Of a stretch of 64,000 nucleotides of DNA, positions 45,666-55,149 are shown in pieces; position 1 is the stretch's first letter, and each line of letters starts with the position of its first letter. Under the pieces are notes generated by a model. It worked only from the letters and a program-made list of their open reading frames with translations, searched no databases and was not told the origin of the DNA. Made by a program: the position numbers and the translations under genes. Source of the DNA: Ferruginibacter sp. (GTDB taxonomy: Bacteria > Bacteroidota > Bacteroidia > Chitinophagales > Chitinophagaceae); NCBI GenBank assembly GCA_013141115.1, contig JABFRP010000003.1, positions 434,001 through 498,000 of the forward strand, read 5' to 3'.

Positions 45666-47186
45666 ATGAGAAAAATATTGAGTTTGTGGATAGTATTTGC
45701 AATGTTTGATATTCCAGTTTTTGCGGCAGCACCAAACAAATACAATCTCATGATTGCCCCCGGCACATTGGTAGAGAATTCTGTTGCACTTTTGTGGGAT
45801 AAACAGTATGCCAAAGAGACTATAACGTATGAAATTTTACTAAATAACAAATTACAAGGCACTGCCACCAAAACCAATTACACCCTTACAAATTTATTGC
45901 CCGGTACTTCTTATAAAGTAATGGTTAGAGTAAAAGGCAGTAAAGACAAAAAGAATTTTTTATTGAAATTTAAAACTGTCGCTAAAGGAAAAATTTATAA
46001 CATACTTGACTATGGCGCAAAAGCTGATGGCGACTTTAAAAACACCACCGCTATTCAAAAAGCAATTGATGCCTGTACAAAAGGTGGAACAGTATACATA
46101 CCTAAAGGAGTATTTGTTACCGGCGCTTTATTTTTAAAAAGCAATATGACCTTGTTGGTTGAAAAAGATGCCGTACTGCAAGGTTCTGTAGATACCACTG
46201 ATTATTTGCCTCTGATAAAAAATCGTTTTGAAGGTTGGGAGATGGAAACTTATGCAAGTTTGATTAATGCGGGTACATTAAACCGCAATGGTTCGTATAA
46301 CATAAAAAATCTGCGTATTACCGGTGGTGGCACTATTAAAGGTGGTGGTAAAAAATTGGAATTGGCCTGTAAAGCTGCAAGAGGAATACGCAGCAGAGGC
46401 CGCCTCATTTTGCTAATGAACTGTCAGGATGTAAGCATAGATAATCTTACTATTACAGAACCGCCTTGCTGGACGATTCATTATCTATACAGCGATAACA
46501 TTTCCTGTCATAACCTCAATATTATTACAAAAGGAATCCACAACGGTGATGGGATAGACCCTGACTCTTCCACCGATTCTTATATTTTTAATTGTACGTT
46601 TGATACGGGTGATGATTGCATTGCCATAAAATCAGGTAAAAACCCCGAAGGCTATTATGTGGGCAAGCCCACCACCAATGTACGCATTACCCATTGCGAT
46701 TTTATTCGTGGCCATGGCATTTCAATAGGCAGCGAAATGAGTGGTGGTGTTAGCGATGTATTGATACAGGATTGTAAAGCCGGTGCCTTATTGCATGGGG
46801 TACAAATTAAGGGAACCAAAGAGCGTGGCGGTTATGTAAAAAATGTTACCGTAACAGATTGTCAATTGCTGAAGATTACCATTTTTTCTGCGGTAAATTA
46901 TAACAACGATGGCGAAGCCGCTCCGGTGCTGCCCACTTTCGAAAATTTTGTATTTACCAATATTGATTTAACAAAAGCAAATATAAAAGAGCCGGTGATC
47001 AATATTAATGGCTTTAAAGATCCCAAACATAAATTACGCAATGTGGTATTCCAAAATATGCTGCTACCCGATAACGGCAAAGTGGTTATTAATGATGCGG
47101 AGAAAGTGAAGTTTACTAACGTGCAATCGGTAAATGGCGCAAAACCAGAATATGTGGTTGCCAATAGTACAGGTATTGTTTATTAA
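45666..47186 (+). CDS. GH28 polygalacturonase-family enzyme
   Basis: A secreted 506-residue right-handed beta-helix enzyme with an N-terminal Fn3-like domain (to about 100), as in exo-acting GH28 proteins. Catalytic motifs are complete: NGDGIDPD (Asp298), DTGDDCIAIKSG (Asp316-Asp317), GHGISIGSE (His350) and VQIKG. It hydrolyses galacturonic-acid linkages, from homogalacturonan ends or rhamnogalacturonan. The ATG at 45666 begins at the signal peptide; an in-frame ATG at 45621 lies in the previous gene. This is the clearest pectin-specific enzyme of the PUL. Confidence 0.92.
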   Translation: MRKILSLWIVFAMFDIPVFAAAPNKYNLMIAPGTLVENSVALLWDKQYAKETITYEILLNNKLQGTATKTNYTLTNLLPGTSYKVMVRVKGSKDKKNFLLKFKTVAKGKIYNILDYGAKADGDFKNTTAIQKAIDACTKGGTVYIPKGVFVTGALFLKSNMTLLVEKDAVLQGSVDTTDYLPLIKNRFEGWEMETYASLINAGTLNRNGSYNIKNLRITGGGTIKGGGKKLELACKAARGIRSRGRLILLMNCQDVSIDNLTITEPPCWTIHYLYSDNISCHNLNIITKGIHNGDGIDPDSSTDSYIFNCTFDTGDDCIAIKSGKNPEGYYVGKPTTNVRITHCDFIRGHGISIGSEMSGGVSDVLIQDCKAGALLHGVQIKGTKERGGYVKNVTVTDCQLLKITIFSAVNYNNDGEAAPVLPTFENFVFTNIDLTKANIKEPVININGFKDPKHKLRNVVFQNMLLPDNGKVVINDAEKVKFTNVQSVNGAKPEYVVANSTGIVY

Positions 47187-47283
47187 GGCAAAAGGGTATT
47201 TAAACCACGTGTTTATTCGCAGGATGCAACAGGACGGATTAACTATCTTGCAGGCCTAATTTACAACCTTTATAAACGATTGT

Positions 47284-49761
47284 ATGGCGCTTAAAAAAAA
47301 ATCACTACTGTTTTATTGCAGCTTATTTTTTATTTGCAGCAATTTTGCACAAACTAATAAAAATAATATAGCAATAACTTCCACTGCACTTGCCAATAGT
47401 TTTACTTTATTCAGCAGTACCGCAACACCTGCTTTTTATTACGATAGTAAAGATGCCAAAGTGGTACAAATTGCGGCTGAAGCATTTGCAAATGATGTCA
47501 ATCTTATTTCAGGCAAAACAATAAAACTAAACAGCAGTAATAAAATTGATAGAGAATTTGCCATCATTGCAGGAACAATTGGGCATTCGGCTTTAATTGA
47601 TGATCTTATAAAAACAAAACAAATAAATGTAACTGCGATAAAAGATAAATGGGAGCTGTTTTCCATTACAGTTATCAACCAGCCTTATAAAAATGCCAAA
47701 AAAATTTTGGCAATTGCCGGCAGCGACAGACGAGGCACCGCCTTCGGCATTTTTCATGTATCAAGATTGATGGGCATTTCGCCTTTTGTTTGGTGGGCAG
47801 ATGTACTGCCAGAAAAAAAGCAGGAATTATTTATATCAGGTAGTTACGTTTCCGCAGTGCCATCGGTACAATACCGGGGCATTTTTATTAATGACGAAGA
47901 TTGGGGCTTACAACCCTGGGCAGCAAAAAATATGGATACCGATATTAAAGATATTGGTCCTAAAACTTATGCTAAAGTTTTTGAATTGCTGCTGCGGTTA
48001 AAAGCCAATTACATTTGGCCGGCCATGCATCCCTGCACCAAAGCATTTTATTATTACAAACAAAATCCTAAAGTTGCCGATGATTATGCCATAGTGGTAG
48101 GCGGCAGCCATTGCGAACCTATGCTACGTAATAATGTTTGCGAATGGGCAGAAACTTACGAAGAAGAATATAAAAAGAAACCCGGCGAATGGCGCTACGA
48201 TTTAAATAAAGACGAAATTTATAAATACTGGGATGATCGTATTAAAGAATCGGTAAATTATGAATCTGTTTTTACAGTAGGCATGAGAGGTGTACATGAT
48301 GGCAGCATGTCCGGTCCTAAAGACCCGAACGAAAAAGTAAAACTATTAGAAAAAGTAATTACTGATCAAAGAGAAATTTTACAAAATAATTTTAAAAAAT
48401 CGTCCACCAGTATTCCGCAAATATTTGTGCCTTACAAAGAAGTGCTGAGTTTGTACCGCCGAGGAATGCAATTAGCAGATGATGTAACCATCATTTGGCC
48501 GGATGATAACCATGGTTATATCCGTCAACTACCCAATGAAGAAGAACAAAAAAGAACTGGGGGCCATGGTGTATATTATCATTTATCTTACTGGGGTAGC
48601 CCGGCCGATTATTTATGGTTGAGTACCATGTCGCCGGCATTGATTGGTTACGAGATGAAAAAAGCCTATGACTATGGCGCTAAAAAATTATGGGTATTTA
48701 ATATAGGCGATATAAAACCAGCGGAGTTGGAAACGCAGTTTGCATTGGATATGGCATGGGATATCAGCAATTACAATGCTTCTGATCCATCTGCATATAT
48801 TTATAACTGGGCTGCCGAAACTTTTGGAAAAGAAAATGCCAGCGCAATTACCCGCATTAAAAATTTGTATTACCAATTGGCACAGGCTGGTAAACCGGAG
48901 CATGTGGGCTTATTAAAATTTACGGCTAAAGAAATAAACGAAAGACTGGAAGCCTATCAAAAACTGAATGATATGCTGGATAGTTGTAAGCAAAAAATTA
49001 GTAAAAGCAGATCAGACGCTTTTTTTCAATTGGTAAGTTACCCTGTGCAATCATCCTGCCTGATGAATTATAAAGTATTGCAACAACAGCTGGCATTAAA
49101 ATTCTTTAATGAAAACAATATCACTGAAGCAAAAGAAAATGCATTGGCAGCGCAAACTGCATTTAAAATTATTCCGGAAATAACCGAACGCTATAACCGG
49201 TTTATTGCAGGCGGCAAATGGAATGGGATGATGAGCTGGCATCCACGTGATCAGAAAGTATTTAATGCGCCACTGCAGTTTGATAGCCTTAAACTAAAAA
49301 CAGATTCAGCTTTACTTCAAAAAGAAACCAGGGAAGCACAATTGGTAAAAAGAATTACCGCACAGCAGTTATTTGAAAACAAGAGTACCGTCAATTGTAA
49401 ATTATTAACGGCCCTGGGTATCAGCGGTGCAGGAATTACCGGGGGAGACAATGCAGTGATCAATTATAAATTACAATTAAATGCCGGGTTGTACAGCATT
49501 GTAGTTAAATGCTTACCTGTTTACGCCATGGAAAAAGAAAAGCAGTTGAGCTATACCGTTGTTGTAAATAACGACGCTGTGCAAACAGCTAATGTTCATG
49601 CCGAAACGGAGACTGCAGTATGGAAAGAAAATGTATTGAGAGGCTATTCAATGGCTGCTACCGAACATAAGTTAATAACTAGTGGTAATACAACTATCGT
49701 TATTCAGCCGAAGAATAAAAATCTTGTGATCAATCAAATCGAAATTTATAAAGTTCAATAA
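47284..49761 (+). CDS. GH115 alpha-glucuronidase-family enzyme
   Basis: A secreted 825-residue GH115 protein. Family blocks include RRGTAFGIFHVSRLMGISPF, YRGIFINDEDWGLQPW, LKANYIWPAMHP, FTVGMRGVHDGSMSG, and IIWPDDNHGYIRQLP, plus a C-terminal beta-sandwich. GH115 enzymes remove (4-O-methyl-)glucuronic acid; they are best known on xylan, but relatives act on arabinogalactan glycans, which fits the GH43/GH27/rhamnosidase context better because no xylanase is present. The previous gene ends 97 bases upstream and GH2 follows after 6 bases. Confidence 0.91.
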   Translation: MALKKKSLLFYCSLFFICSNFAQTNKNNIAITSTALANSFTLFSSTATPAFYYDSKDAKVVQIAAEAFANDVNLISGKTIKLNSSNKIDREFAIIAGTIGHSALIDDLIKTKQINVTAIKDKWELFSITVINQPYKNAKKILAIAGSDRRGTAFGIFHVSRLMGISPFVWWADVLPEKKQELFISGSYVSAVPSVQYRGIFINDEDWGLQPWAAKNMDTDIKDIGPKTYAKVFELLLRLKANYIWPAMHPCTKAFYYYKQNPKVADDYAIVVGGSHCEPMLRNNVCEWAETYEEEYKKKPGEWRYDLNKDEIYKYWDDRIKESVNYESVFTVGMRGVHDGSMSGPKDPNEKVKLLEKVITDQREILQNNFKKSSTSIPQIFVPYKEVLSLYRRGMQLADDVTIIWPDDNHGYIRQLPNEEEQKRTGGHGVYYHLSYWGSPADYLWLSTMSPALIGYEMKKAYDYGAKKLWVFNIGDIKPAELETQFALDMAWDISNYNASDPSAYIYNWAAETFGKENASAITRIKNLYYQLAQAGKPEHVGLLKFTAKEINERLEAYQKLNDMLDSCKQKISKSRSDAFFQLVSYPVQSSCLMNYKVLQQQLALKFFNENNITEAKENALAAQTAFKIIPEITERYNRFIAGGKWNGMMSWHPRDQKVFNAPLQFDSLKLKTDSALLQKETREAQLVKRITAQQLFENKSTVNCKLLTALGISGAGITGGDNAVINYKLQLNAGLYSIVVKCLPVYAMEKEKQLSYTVVVNNDAVQTANVHAETETAVWKENVLRGYSMAATEHKLITSGNTTIVIQPKNKNLVINQIEIYKVQ

Positions 49762-49767
49762 TAAGCC

Positions 49768-52632
49768 ATGCGTACAATATTTTTTGCCCTTAGCATTTTT
49801 GCAGTAATAACTACCTATGCACAAACCAAACAAATTCAATACCTCTCGGGTACCGATGCCAAACGCACCGTGCAATGGGATTTTATGTGCAGTGCAGGCC
49901 GCAACAGCGGTACATGGAGTAAAATACAAGTACCCAGCTGCTGGGAGCAGCAGGGCTTTGGTAATTATAATTATGGCAGAGATTATAAAACCAATGGTAA
50001 AAATTTTCGTTTTTATGATGAGAAAGGCATGTATAAATATAGTTTTAAAGTAGCACCATCATGGAAAGGAAAAAATATAAATATTGTGTTTGATGGCAGC
50101 ATGACGGATACCGAAGTTAAGATAAATGGTAAACTTGCAGGTGCCATTCACCAGGGTGCTTTCTATCGTTTTAAATATGATATTACTGCTTTGTTACATT
50201 ACGACAAGCCAAATACTTTGGAAGTAACCGTAAGCAAAATGAGCGCCGACGCCAGTGTAAATAATGCTGAACGTTTAGCCGATTACTGGGTATTTGGCGG
50301 CATCTTTCGCCCTGTGTTTTTAGAAGCCACGCCCAAACAATTTATCGATTACGTAGGTATTGATGCCAAGGCCGATGGGAAATTTTCAATACAAGCCTGG
50401 ACAAAAAATATTGCACAAAATGCAACTATTGTTACAACTATTACCGATGCCAATAAAAAAGTAATCGGTACGTTAAAAGTTCCGGTTGCAAAAGCAACTG
50501 ATAATGTAATTGCATCGGCACAAATACAAAGCATAAAAGCATGGACATCTGAAACACCAAACCTCTATAATGCAAATGTGGTTCTGTTGGATGCCGCAGG
50601 AAAAAAGCTGTATGAACTCAATGAAAAATTTGGATTTCGTACTATTGAAATAAAATACGGCCAAGGCATTTACATCAATGGCACACAGGTAAAAATGAAA
50701 GGCGCCAACCGCCATTGCTGGTGGCCCGAAACGGCAAGGGCAATGAGTGAAGAACAGCAATTGCAGGATGCATTGATCATAAAAGAGATGAACATGAATG
50801 CGGTGCGTTGTTCGCATTATCCGCCGGATAAATATTTTTTACAGTTGTGTGATAGTTTAGGCATTTATGTTTTAGATGAACTGGCTGGCTGGCAAAAATT
50901 TTATTCTGCCAAAGCTGGCGAACCATTGGTAAAAGAACTGGTATTAAGAGATTTGAATCACCCTTCAATAATTTTTTGGGATAATGGTAACGAAGGTGGT
51001 ACTAATAAAGAGCTGGATGATGATTTTGTGAAATGGGATTTTCAAAAACGTCCGGTAATTCATCCGCATCACCGGCCCGGTAATCAAATGAACGGCATTG
51101 ATTGTAATCATTACGAAGATTATTACAGCACACAAAAAATATTGAATGATTCGCTCATCTACATGCCTACAGAAATGTTGCATGCACAGGATGATGGAGG
51201 TGCTGGTGCTGCCATGGATGATTTTTGGAACCTGCACTGGAAGTCGCAAAAAAGCGGTGGCGTATTTATTTGGGCATTGGTAGATGAAGCCATTGTGCGT
51301 ACCGATCTTAACAATGCACTGGATGCAAACGGGCTGAATGCTAATGATGGAATCCTTGGTCCGCACAGGGAAAAAGAAGGTAGTTTTTATGCACTGCGTG
51401 AAATTTTTTCTCCCATAAAATTAAATATGCCGGTGGAACTGCCAGCAAATTTTAACGGGCAAATTGCATTGGATAACCGCTTTCATTATTTAAATGCTGA
51501 TCAATGTACTTTTTACTGGGCATTGGTAAATTACAGCAAACCATTCGACAGGTTTGATGGCTATGTGGTACAACAAAAAGGAAATGTTACAGCGCCGGAT
51601 ATTGCTGCAACAAAACAAGGGATATTGCAATTAAATTTACCTGCCGATTATAAAACTTATGATGCATTGGTACTTGTAGCAAAAGATAATTTTGGTAAAG
51701 AGTTGTACAAATGGACGAGTAAAATAAAAAGCAATCAATCCATCGTAAATAATTTTATAACTACAAAAACAGATTCGGTTTTTGTAAAAGAAACCGATAC
51801 AGTATACACTATCAAAGGCGGCGATGTAAGTATTATGCTCGATAAAAAATCGGGCAATCTCGTTACTACAAAAAATACTGCTAACGATTATACGTTGTCT
51901 TTTAACAACGGGCCAGTGGTAGTAAAAGGTATTGCAGCAGTAGAAAGCAGTAAAACTTATAAAGAAAATAATGAGCAGGTGGTAGAGTTTACTTACAGCG
52001 GCAGCATGAAATATACTAAATGGAAAATTAATAGCAGCGGATGGGTAACATTGGAGTATGAGTACAATGCCGAAGGTGATCAGCCCTTTGCAGGTATCAG
52101 TTTTAATTACCCGGAGAATTATGTTTTATCAAGCCGCTGGTTGGGCAAAGGCCCCAGCCGACAATGGAAAAACCGAATGGCCGGTACGCCGGTAAATGTT
52201 TGGCAGAATATTTACAATAATACCCATACAGGTTATTCGCCGGTAGTGTACCCCGAGTTTAAAGGCTATTATGGCGAAGTAAACTGGATGGAGTTGAGTA
52301 CGGTAGAGGGTAAATTGTATATCGCCAGTAAAGACAGTGGTTTGTTTGTACGCCTTTTTGATTTTTATGCGTTGAGTGCCGCAGCAAAACCACATCCCGA
52401 AATTCCATTGGGTAATATTTCTTTTTTAGATGCTATTCCGCCAATTGGTACCAAGCTGGCCACAGGTTTAACCACCAATACAAGAGTGTATGGACCGCAA
52501 AGCGAATTAAATCATTTAAGCGGTAGTAAAAAACGTACTTTATATTTTTATTTTGGTATGCCCAAAACAACGGATAGTAAAGAAACGTATAGCAGGCCGG
52601 CGGTAGATAATGTGTTTGCCCCTAACCCCTAA
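49768..52632 (+). CDS. GH2 family enzyme (large beta-galactosidase-like)
   Basis: A secreted 954-residue GH2 enzyme of the LacZ-like architecture: sugar-binding jelly roll (CWEQQGFGNYNYGRDY), Ig-like domains, TIM barrel (MKGANRHCWWPET; RCSHYPPDKYFL), acid/base Glu409 (DNGNEGGTN), candidate nucleophile Glu469 (PTEMLHAQDDGG) and a long C-terminal domain ending near YFYFGMPKT. The last residues (VFAPNP) come from a repeat shared with 26881-26905. Substrate may be a beta-galactoside or beta-glucuronide. The CWWPET block in place of the usual HH-containing loop suggests an unusual active site. Confidence 0.87.
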   Translation: MRTIFFALSIFAVITTYAQTKQIQYLSGTDAKRTVQWDFMCSAGRNSGTWSKIQVPSCWEQQGFGNYNYGRDYKTNGKNFRFYDEKGMYKYSFKVAPSWKGKNINIVFDGSMTDTEVKINGKLAGAIHQGAFYRFKYDITALLHYDKPNTLEVTVSKMSADASVNNAERLADYWVFGGIFRPVFLEATPKQFIDYVGIDAKADGKFSIQAWTKNIAQNATIVTTITDANKKVIGTLKVPVAKATDNVIASAQIQSIKAWTSETPNLYNANVVLLDAAGKKLYELNEKFGFRTIEIKYGQGIYINGTQVKMKGANRHCWWPETARAMSEEQQLQDALIIKEMNMNAVRCSHYPPDKYFLQLCDSLGIYVLDELAGWQKFYSAKAGEPLVKELVLRDLNHPSIIFWDNGNEGGTNKELDDDFVKWDFQKRPVIHPHHRPGNQMNGIDCNHYEDYYSTQKILNDSLIYMPTEMLHAQDDGGAGAAMDDFWNLHWKSQKSGGVFIWALVDEAIVRTDLNNALDANGLNANDGILGPHREKEGSFYALREIFSPIKLNMPVELPANFNGQIALDNRFHYLNADQCTFYWALVNYSKPFDRFDGYVVQQKGNVTAPDIAATKQGILQLNLPADYKTYDALVLVAKDNFGKELYKWTSKIKSNQSIVNNFITTKTDSVFVKETDTVYTIKGGDVSIMLDKKSGNLVTTKNTANDYTLSFNNGPVVVKGIAAVESSKTYKENNEQVVEFTYSGSMKYTKWKINSSGWVTLEYEYNAEGDQPFAGISFNYPENYVLSSRWLGKGPSRQWKNRMAGTPVNVWQNIYNNTHTGYSPVVYPEFKGYYGEVNWMELSTVEGKLYIASKDSGLFVRLFDFYALSAAAKPHPEIPLGNISFLDAIPPIGTKLATGLTTNTRVYGPQSELNHLSGSKKRTLYFYFGMPKTTDSKETYSRPAVDNVFAPNP

Positions 52633-52639
52633 AAGGGAA
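52615..52639. repeat. CCCCTTTAGGGGTTAGGGG interspersed repeat, copy 2
   Basis: Inverse copy of 26881-26905 with one substitution. It overlaps the last codons and the stop of the GH2 gene. Confidence 0.75.
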
Positions 52640-52672
52640 TAAAATAATTATCATAACCTTTAAAATTTTTGT

Positions 52673-53134
52673 ATGGCAAATGGTAAAACAAGTATACAGG
52701 AAAATATGAGTTACAATTCCCGGCGCTGGTATAAGAAATTTTCCCAGGCCCCGATGGAACTAAAGGTATTTGCAATTTTTGCTGCGGTAGTTTCAGTTAT
52801 GCAACTGGTAGTGGCATTTATCTTGCCACGGGAGTTTTTTAGTTGGTATGCAAAAAATTTCAGTAGTATCACAGGCAGCAATTACATGACGGTACTAATT
52901 ATGCTTATGTTTTTAATTTATATTCCTGATACAAAAAAGCGTACGATTTTTAGATTTGCAATTGCAGTGATACTGCTTATAGGCATTGCAGGTAACAGCG
53001 TTGTGTTTTCAATTGAAGGATTGTATAATTATCCAAGAATTATTTTTACAATTGTAGTGCCTGCATTCTGGATATTATTAATGCTATTTTCTCCTGCAAT
53101 AAATAGGTTTTGCAAAAATATTGCGCTGAGATAA
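52673..53134 (+). CDS. Small membrane protein with four spans (153 aa)
   Basis: Four hydrophobic segments are evident (about residues 30-52, 65-84, 92-112 and 120-142) behind a basic N-terminal tail (SYNSRRWYKKFSQAP). No domain was recognised. It is located inside the PUL between GH2 and GH105, with 40- and 44-base spacers and the same strand. It could be a passenger or an inner-membrane component related to uptake or sensing; the sequence gives no direct hint. Confidence 0.7.
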   Translation: MANGKTSIQENMSYNSRRWYKKFSQAPMELKVFAIFAAVVSVMQLVVAFILPREFFSWYAKNFSSITGSNYMTVLIMLMFLIYIPDTKKRTIFRFAIAVILLIGIAGNSVVFSIEGLYNYPRIIFTIVVPAFWILLMLFSPAINRFCKNIALR

Positions 53135-53178
53135 CGACTCATCAGCATTTAGGAATATAATTTATTAAACCCTTGCGT

Positions 53179-54423
53179 ATGAAAAGATCAACCTTAATTT
53201 TTTTTCTCATTACTTTTTTTATCCACTACAGTTTTGGTCAAATCAACTACGCCATCAAACTTGCCGAAACCATTATGGCCACCTACAAAGATTCGATGGT
53301 GGTAAAAAAATATGCCAGCCATTTAGAGCAGGATAAATTAATTGCCCCCGGCCAAACTGCCGAGCAGGCACAACAAAGCCGCCCTGCTAACTGGAATTAC
53401 GAAATGGGCGTAGTGCTTACGGGCTTTGAAAAACTAGCACAAATAACCGGCGAAAAAAAATATATCAACTACACTAAAAATATCATCGATCATTTTATTA
53501 CTCCCACCGGAGACATAAGAACTTACAATATGGAGGAATACAATATTGATAATATTCCTACTGGCAGACAGTTGCTGCATTTATATCAAAGTACTAAAGA
53601 AGAAAAATATAAAACAGCTGCCACTACTTTGTACACACAGGTAGCCTGGCAACCACGCAATAAAGTGGGCGGCTACTGGCACAAATTAAAGTACCCCACA
53701 CAAATGTGGCTGGATGGTTTGTATATGGCGCAACCTTTTGCAACAGAGTATGCAGTACTATTTAACGACGGCAAAAAATTTGATGATATTGTTAACCAGT
53801 TTGTATGGATGGAAAAATACAGCAGGGATAATAAAACAGGTTTGCTGTACCATGGTTGGGATGAAAGTAAATTGCAGCAATGGGCAAATAAAAAAACAGG
53901 ATTATCGCCGGAGTTTTGGAGCCGTGCCATGGGCTGGTACATGATGGCATTGGTGGATGTGCTGGATCATTTGCCTGCAAATTATAAACGTCGTGCTGAA
54001 TTGATTACAATTTTAAACCGCTTATCTACTGCACTGATAAAATTTCAAGATAAAAAAGAAGGGGTGTGGTGGCAGGTAACTAATAAAGCCAACCAGGAAT
54101 TAAATTATTTGGAATCGTCTTCATCGGCAATGTTTTTATATGCCTTATCCAAAGCGGTAAATAAAAAATACATCAGCATAAGTTATACAGCAGCTGTTAT
54201 AAAAGTATATAATGGCATAATAAAAAACTTTGTGCGTACAGATGCAGCAGGAAACGTACACTACCTGCAAGCGGTTGCCGGTGCAGGTTTGGGTGGTATT
54301 CCTTATCGTGATGGCAGTTATGAGTATTATGTAAAAGAACCTAAACGTGATGATGACTTAAAAGCCATCGGGCCATTTATACAAGCCTGTATTGAATACG
54401 AAAGGTTGAAAAAAAATAAATAA
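53179..54423 (+). CDS. GH105 unsaturated uronyl hydrolase (second)
   Basis: A secreted 414-residue alpha6/alpha6-barrel enzyme. The catalytic Asp is in WLDGLYMAQPF (Asp179), with YHGWDES, FWSRAMGWYMMALVD and LESSSSAMFLYAL as family blocks, ending AGVGLGG-like (GAGLGGIPYRDGSYEYYV). Compared with the first GH105 (8075) it has an N-terminal extension and a different active-site surround, closer to the YesR type, so the two probably treat different unsaturated disaccharides. ATG 53179 is preferred over TTG 53173. The regulator pair starts 49 bases downstream. Confidence 0.92.
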   Translation: MKRSTLIFFLITFFIHYSFGQINYAIKLAETIMATYKDSMVVKKYASHLEQDKLIAPGQTAEQAQQSRPANWNYEMGVVLTGFEKLAQITGEKKYINYTKNIIDHFITPTGDIRTYNMEEYNIDNIPTGRQLLHLYQSTKEEKYKTAATTLYTQVAWQPRNKVGGYWHKLKYPTQMWLDGLYMAQPFATEYAVLFNDGKKFDDIVNQFVWMEKYSRDNKTGLLYHGWDESKLQQWANKKTGLSPEFWSRAMGWYMMALVDVLDHLPANYKRRAELITILNRLSTALIKFQDKKEGVWWQVTNKANQELNYLESSSSAMFLYALSKAVNKKYISISYTAAVIKVYNGIIKNFVRTDAAGNVHYLQAVAGAGLGGIPYRDGSYEYYVKEPKRDDDLKAIGPFIQACIEYERLKKNK

Positions 54424-54472
54424 AGATCAATTATTTTATATTACTATTGTTGTGCCAAAACAAGTTTAGCAA

Positions 54473-55066
54473 TTGCTGCAAAAAGAAAAAATAAGCGAAC
54501 TGCAAAGTAGAATTGCTTTGTACGACGACATGAAAGCGTACCAGGAATTGTATGAAATGCTCTTTAGTAAATTAAAAAATTATTGCTTCTCTTACGTTAA
54601 ATCCGGCGAAGCTGCAGAAGAGCTGGTATCGGATGTATTTATTAAGATATGGCAAATAAGAAACCGCCTTCCCGAAATTGAAAACCTGAAATTATACCTA
54701 TACACCATCGCTAAAAATTTCTCTCTCAATTATATTACAAAAAATTATAAAAACCCGGTAACCAGTTTGGAGGAGATGGATATAGAACCGGTGATCAGCT
54801 TTGGCAACCCCGAAGAACTTTGTATCTCCGCTGATATTTTACACCAGATCCATCAATGTTTGCGTTTACTTCCACCACAGTGCAGGCTTATCTTTCAAAT
54901 GGTAAAGGAAGATGGGTTTACGTATAAAGAGGTAGCTTCTCACCTTAATATTTCTGTATTAACGGTGCGTAACCAGGTTTTTATTGCTACCCGTAAAATT
55001 GCTGAGGTTATTCCGGCTTATATCTTATCCAACGCCGGACAGCTGGTTAAGCCTGCAGATCGCTAG
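54473..55066 (+). CDS. ECF-type sigma factor (SusC-linked)
   Basis: A 197-residue RpoE/ECF sigma factor with sigma-70 region 2 (about 20-90: YQELYEMLFSKLKNYCF; EELVSDVFIKIWQIR; YLYTIAKNFSLNY) and region 4 (about 125-180: LPPQCRLIFQMVKEDGFTYKEVASHLNISVLTVRNQV). It should drive susC/susD and perhaps the enzyme genes once released from the anti-sigma factor. No ATG is available before residue 20, so translation seems to begin at TTG (54473), three bases after an in-frame stop. The FecR gene follows after 83 bases. Confidence 0.92.
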   Translation: MLQKEKISELQSRIALYDDMKAYQELYEMLFSKLKNYCFSYVKSGEAAEELVSDVFIKIWQIRNRLPEIENLKLYLYTIAKNFSLNYITKNYKNPVTSLEEMDIEPVISFGNPEELCISADILHQIHQCLRLLPPQCRLIFQMVKEDGFTYKEVASHLNISVLTVRNQVFIATRKIAEVIPAYILSNAGQLVKPADR

Positions 55067-55149
55067 CCACATTTCTCATAAAAAAATATTTTTTTTCTTT
55101 TGGTACTTTTCTCTGCTGCTTCTTGTCTGGTACAATATTAGCATACTAT

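Noticed and set aside
45621..45666. Upstream ATG for the GH28 gene
   Set aside because: It would overlap the esterase gene and place 15 extra residues before an excellent signal peptide.
47284..49761. GH115 gene taken as evidence for a xylan PUL
   Set aside because: No xylanase or xylosidase is present, and the neighbours are rhamnose, galactose and uronate enzymes.
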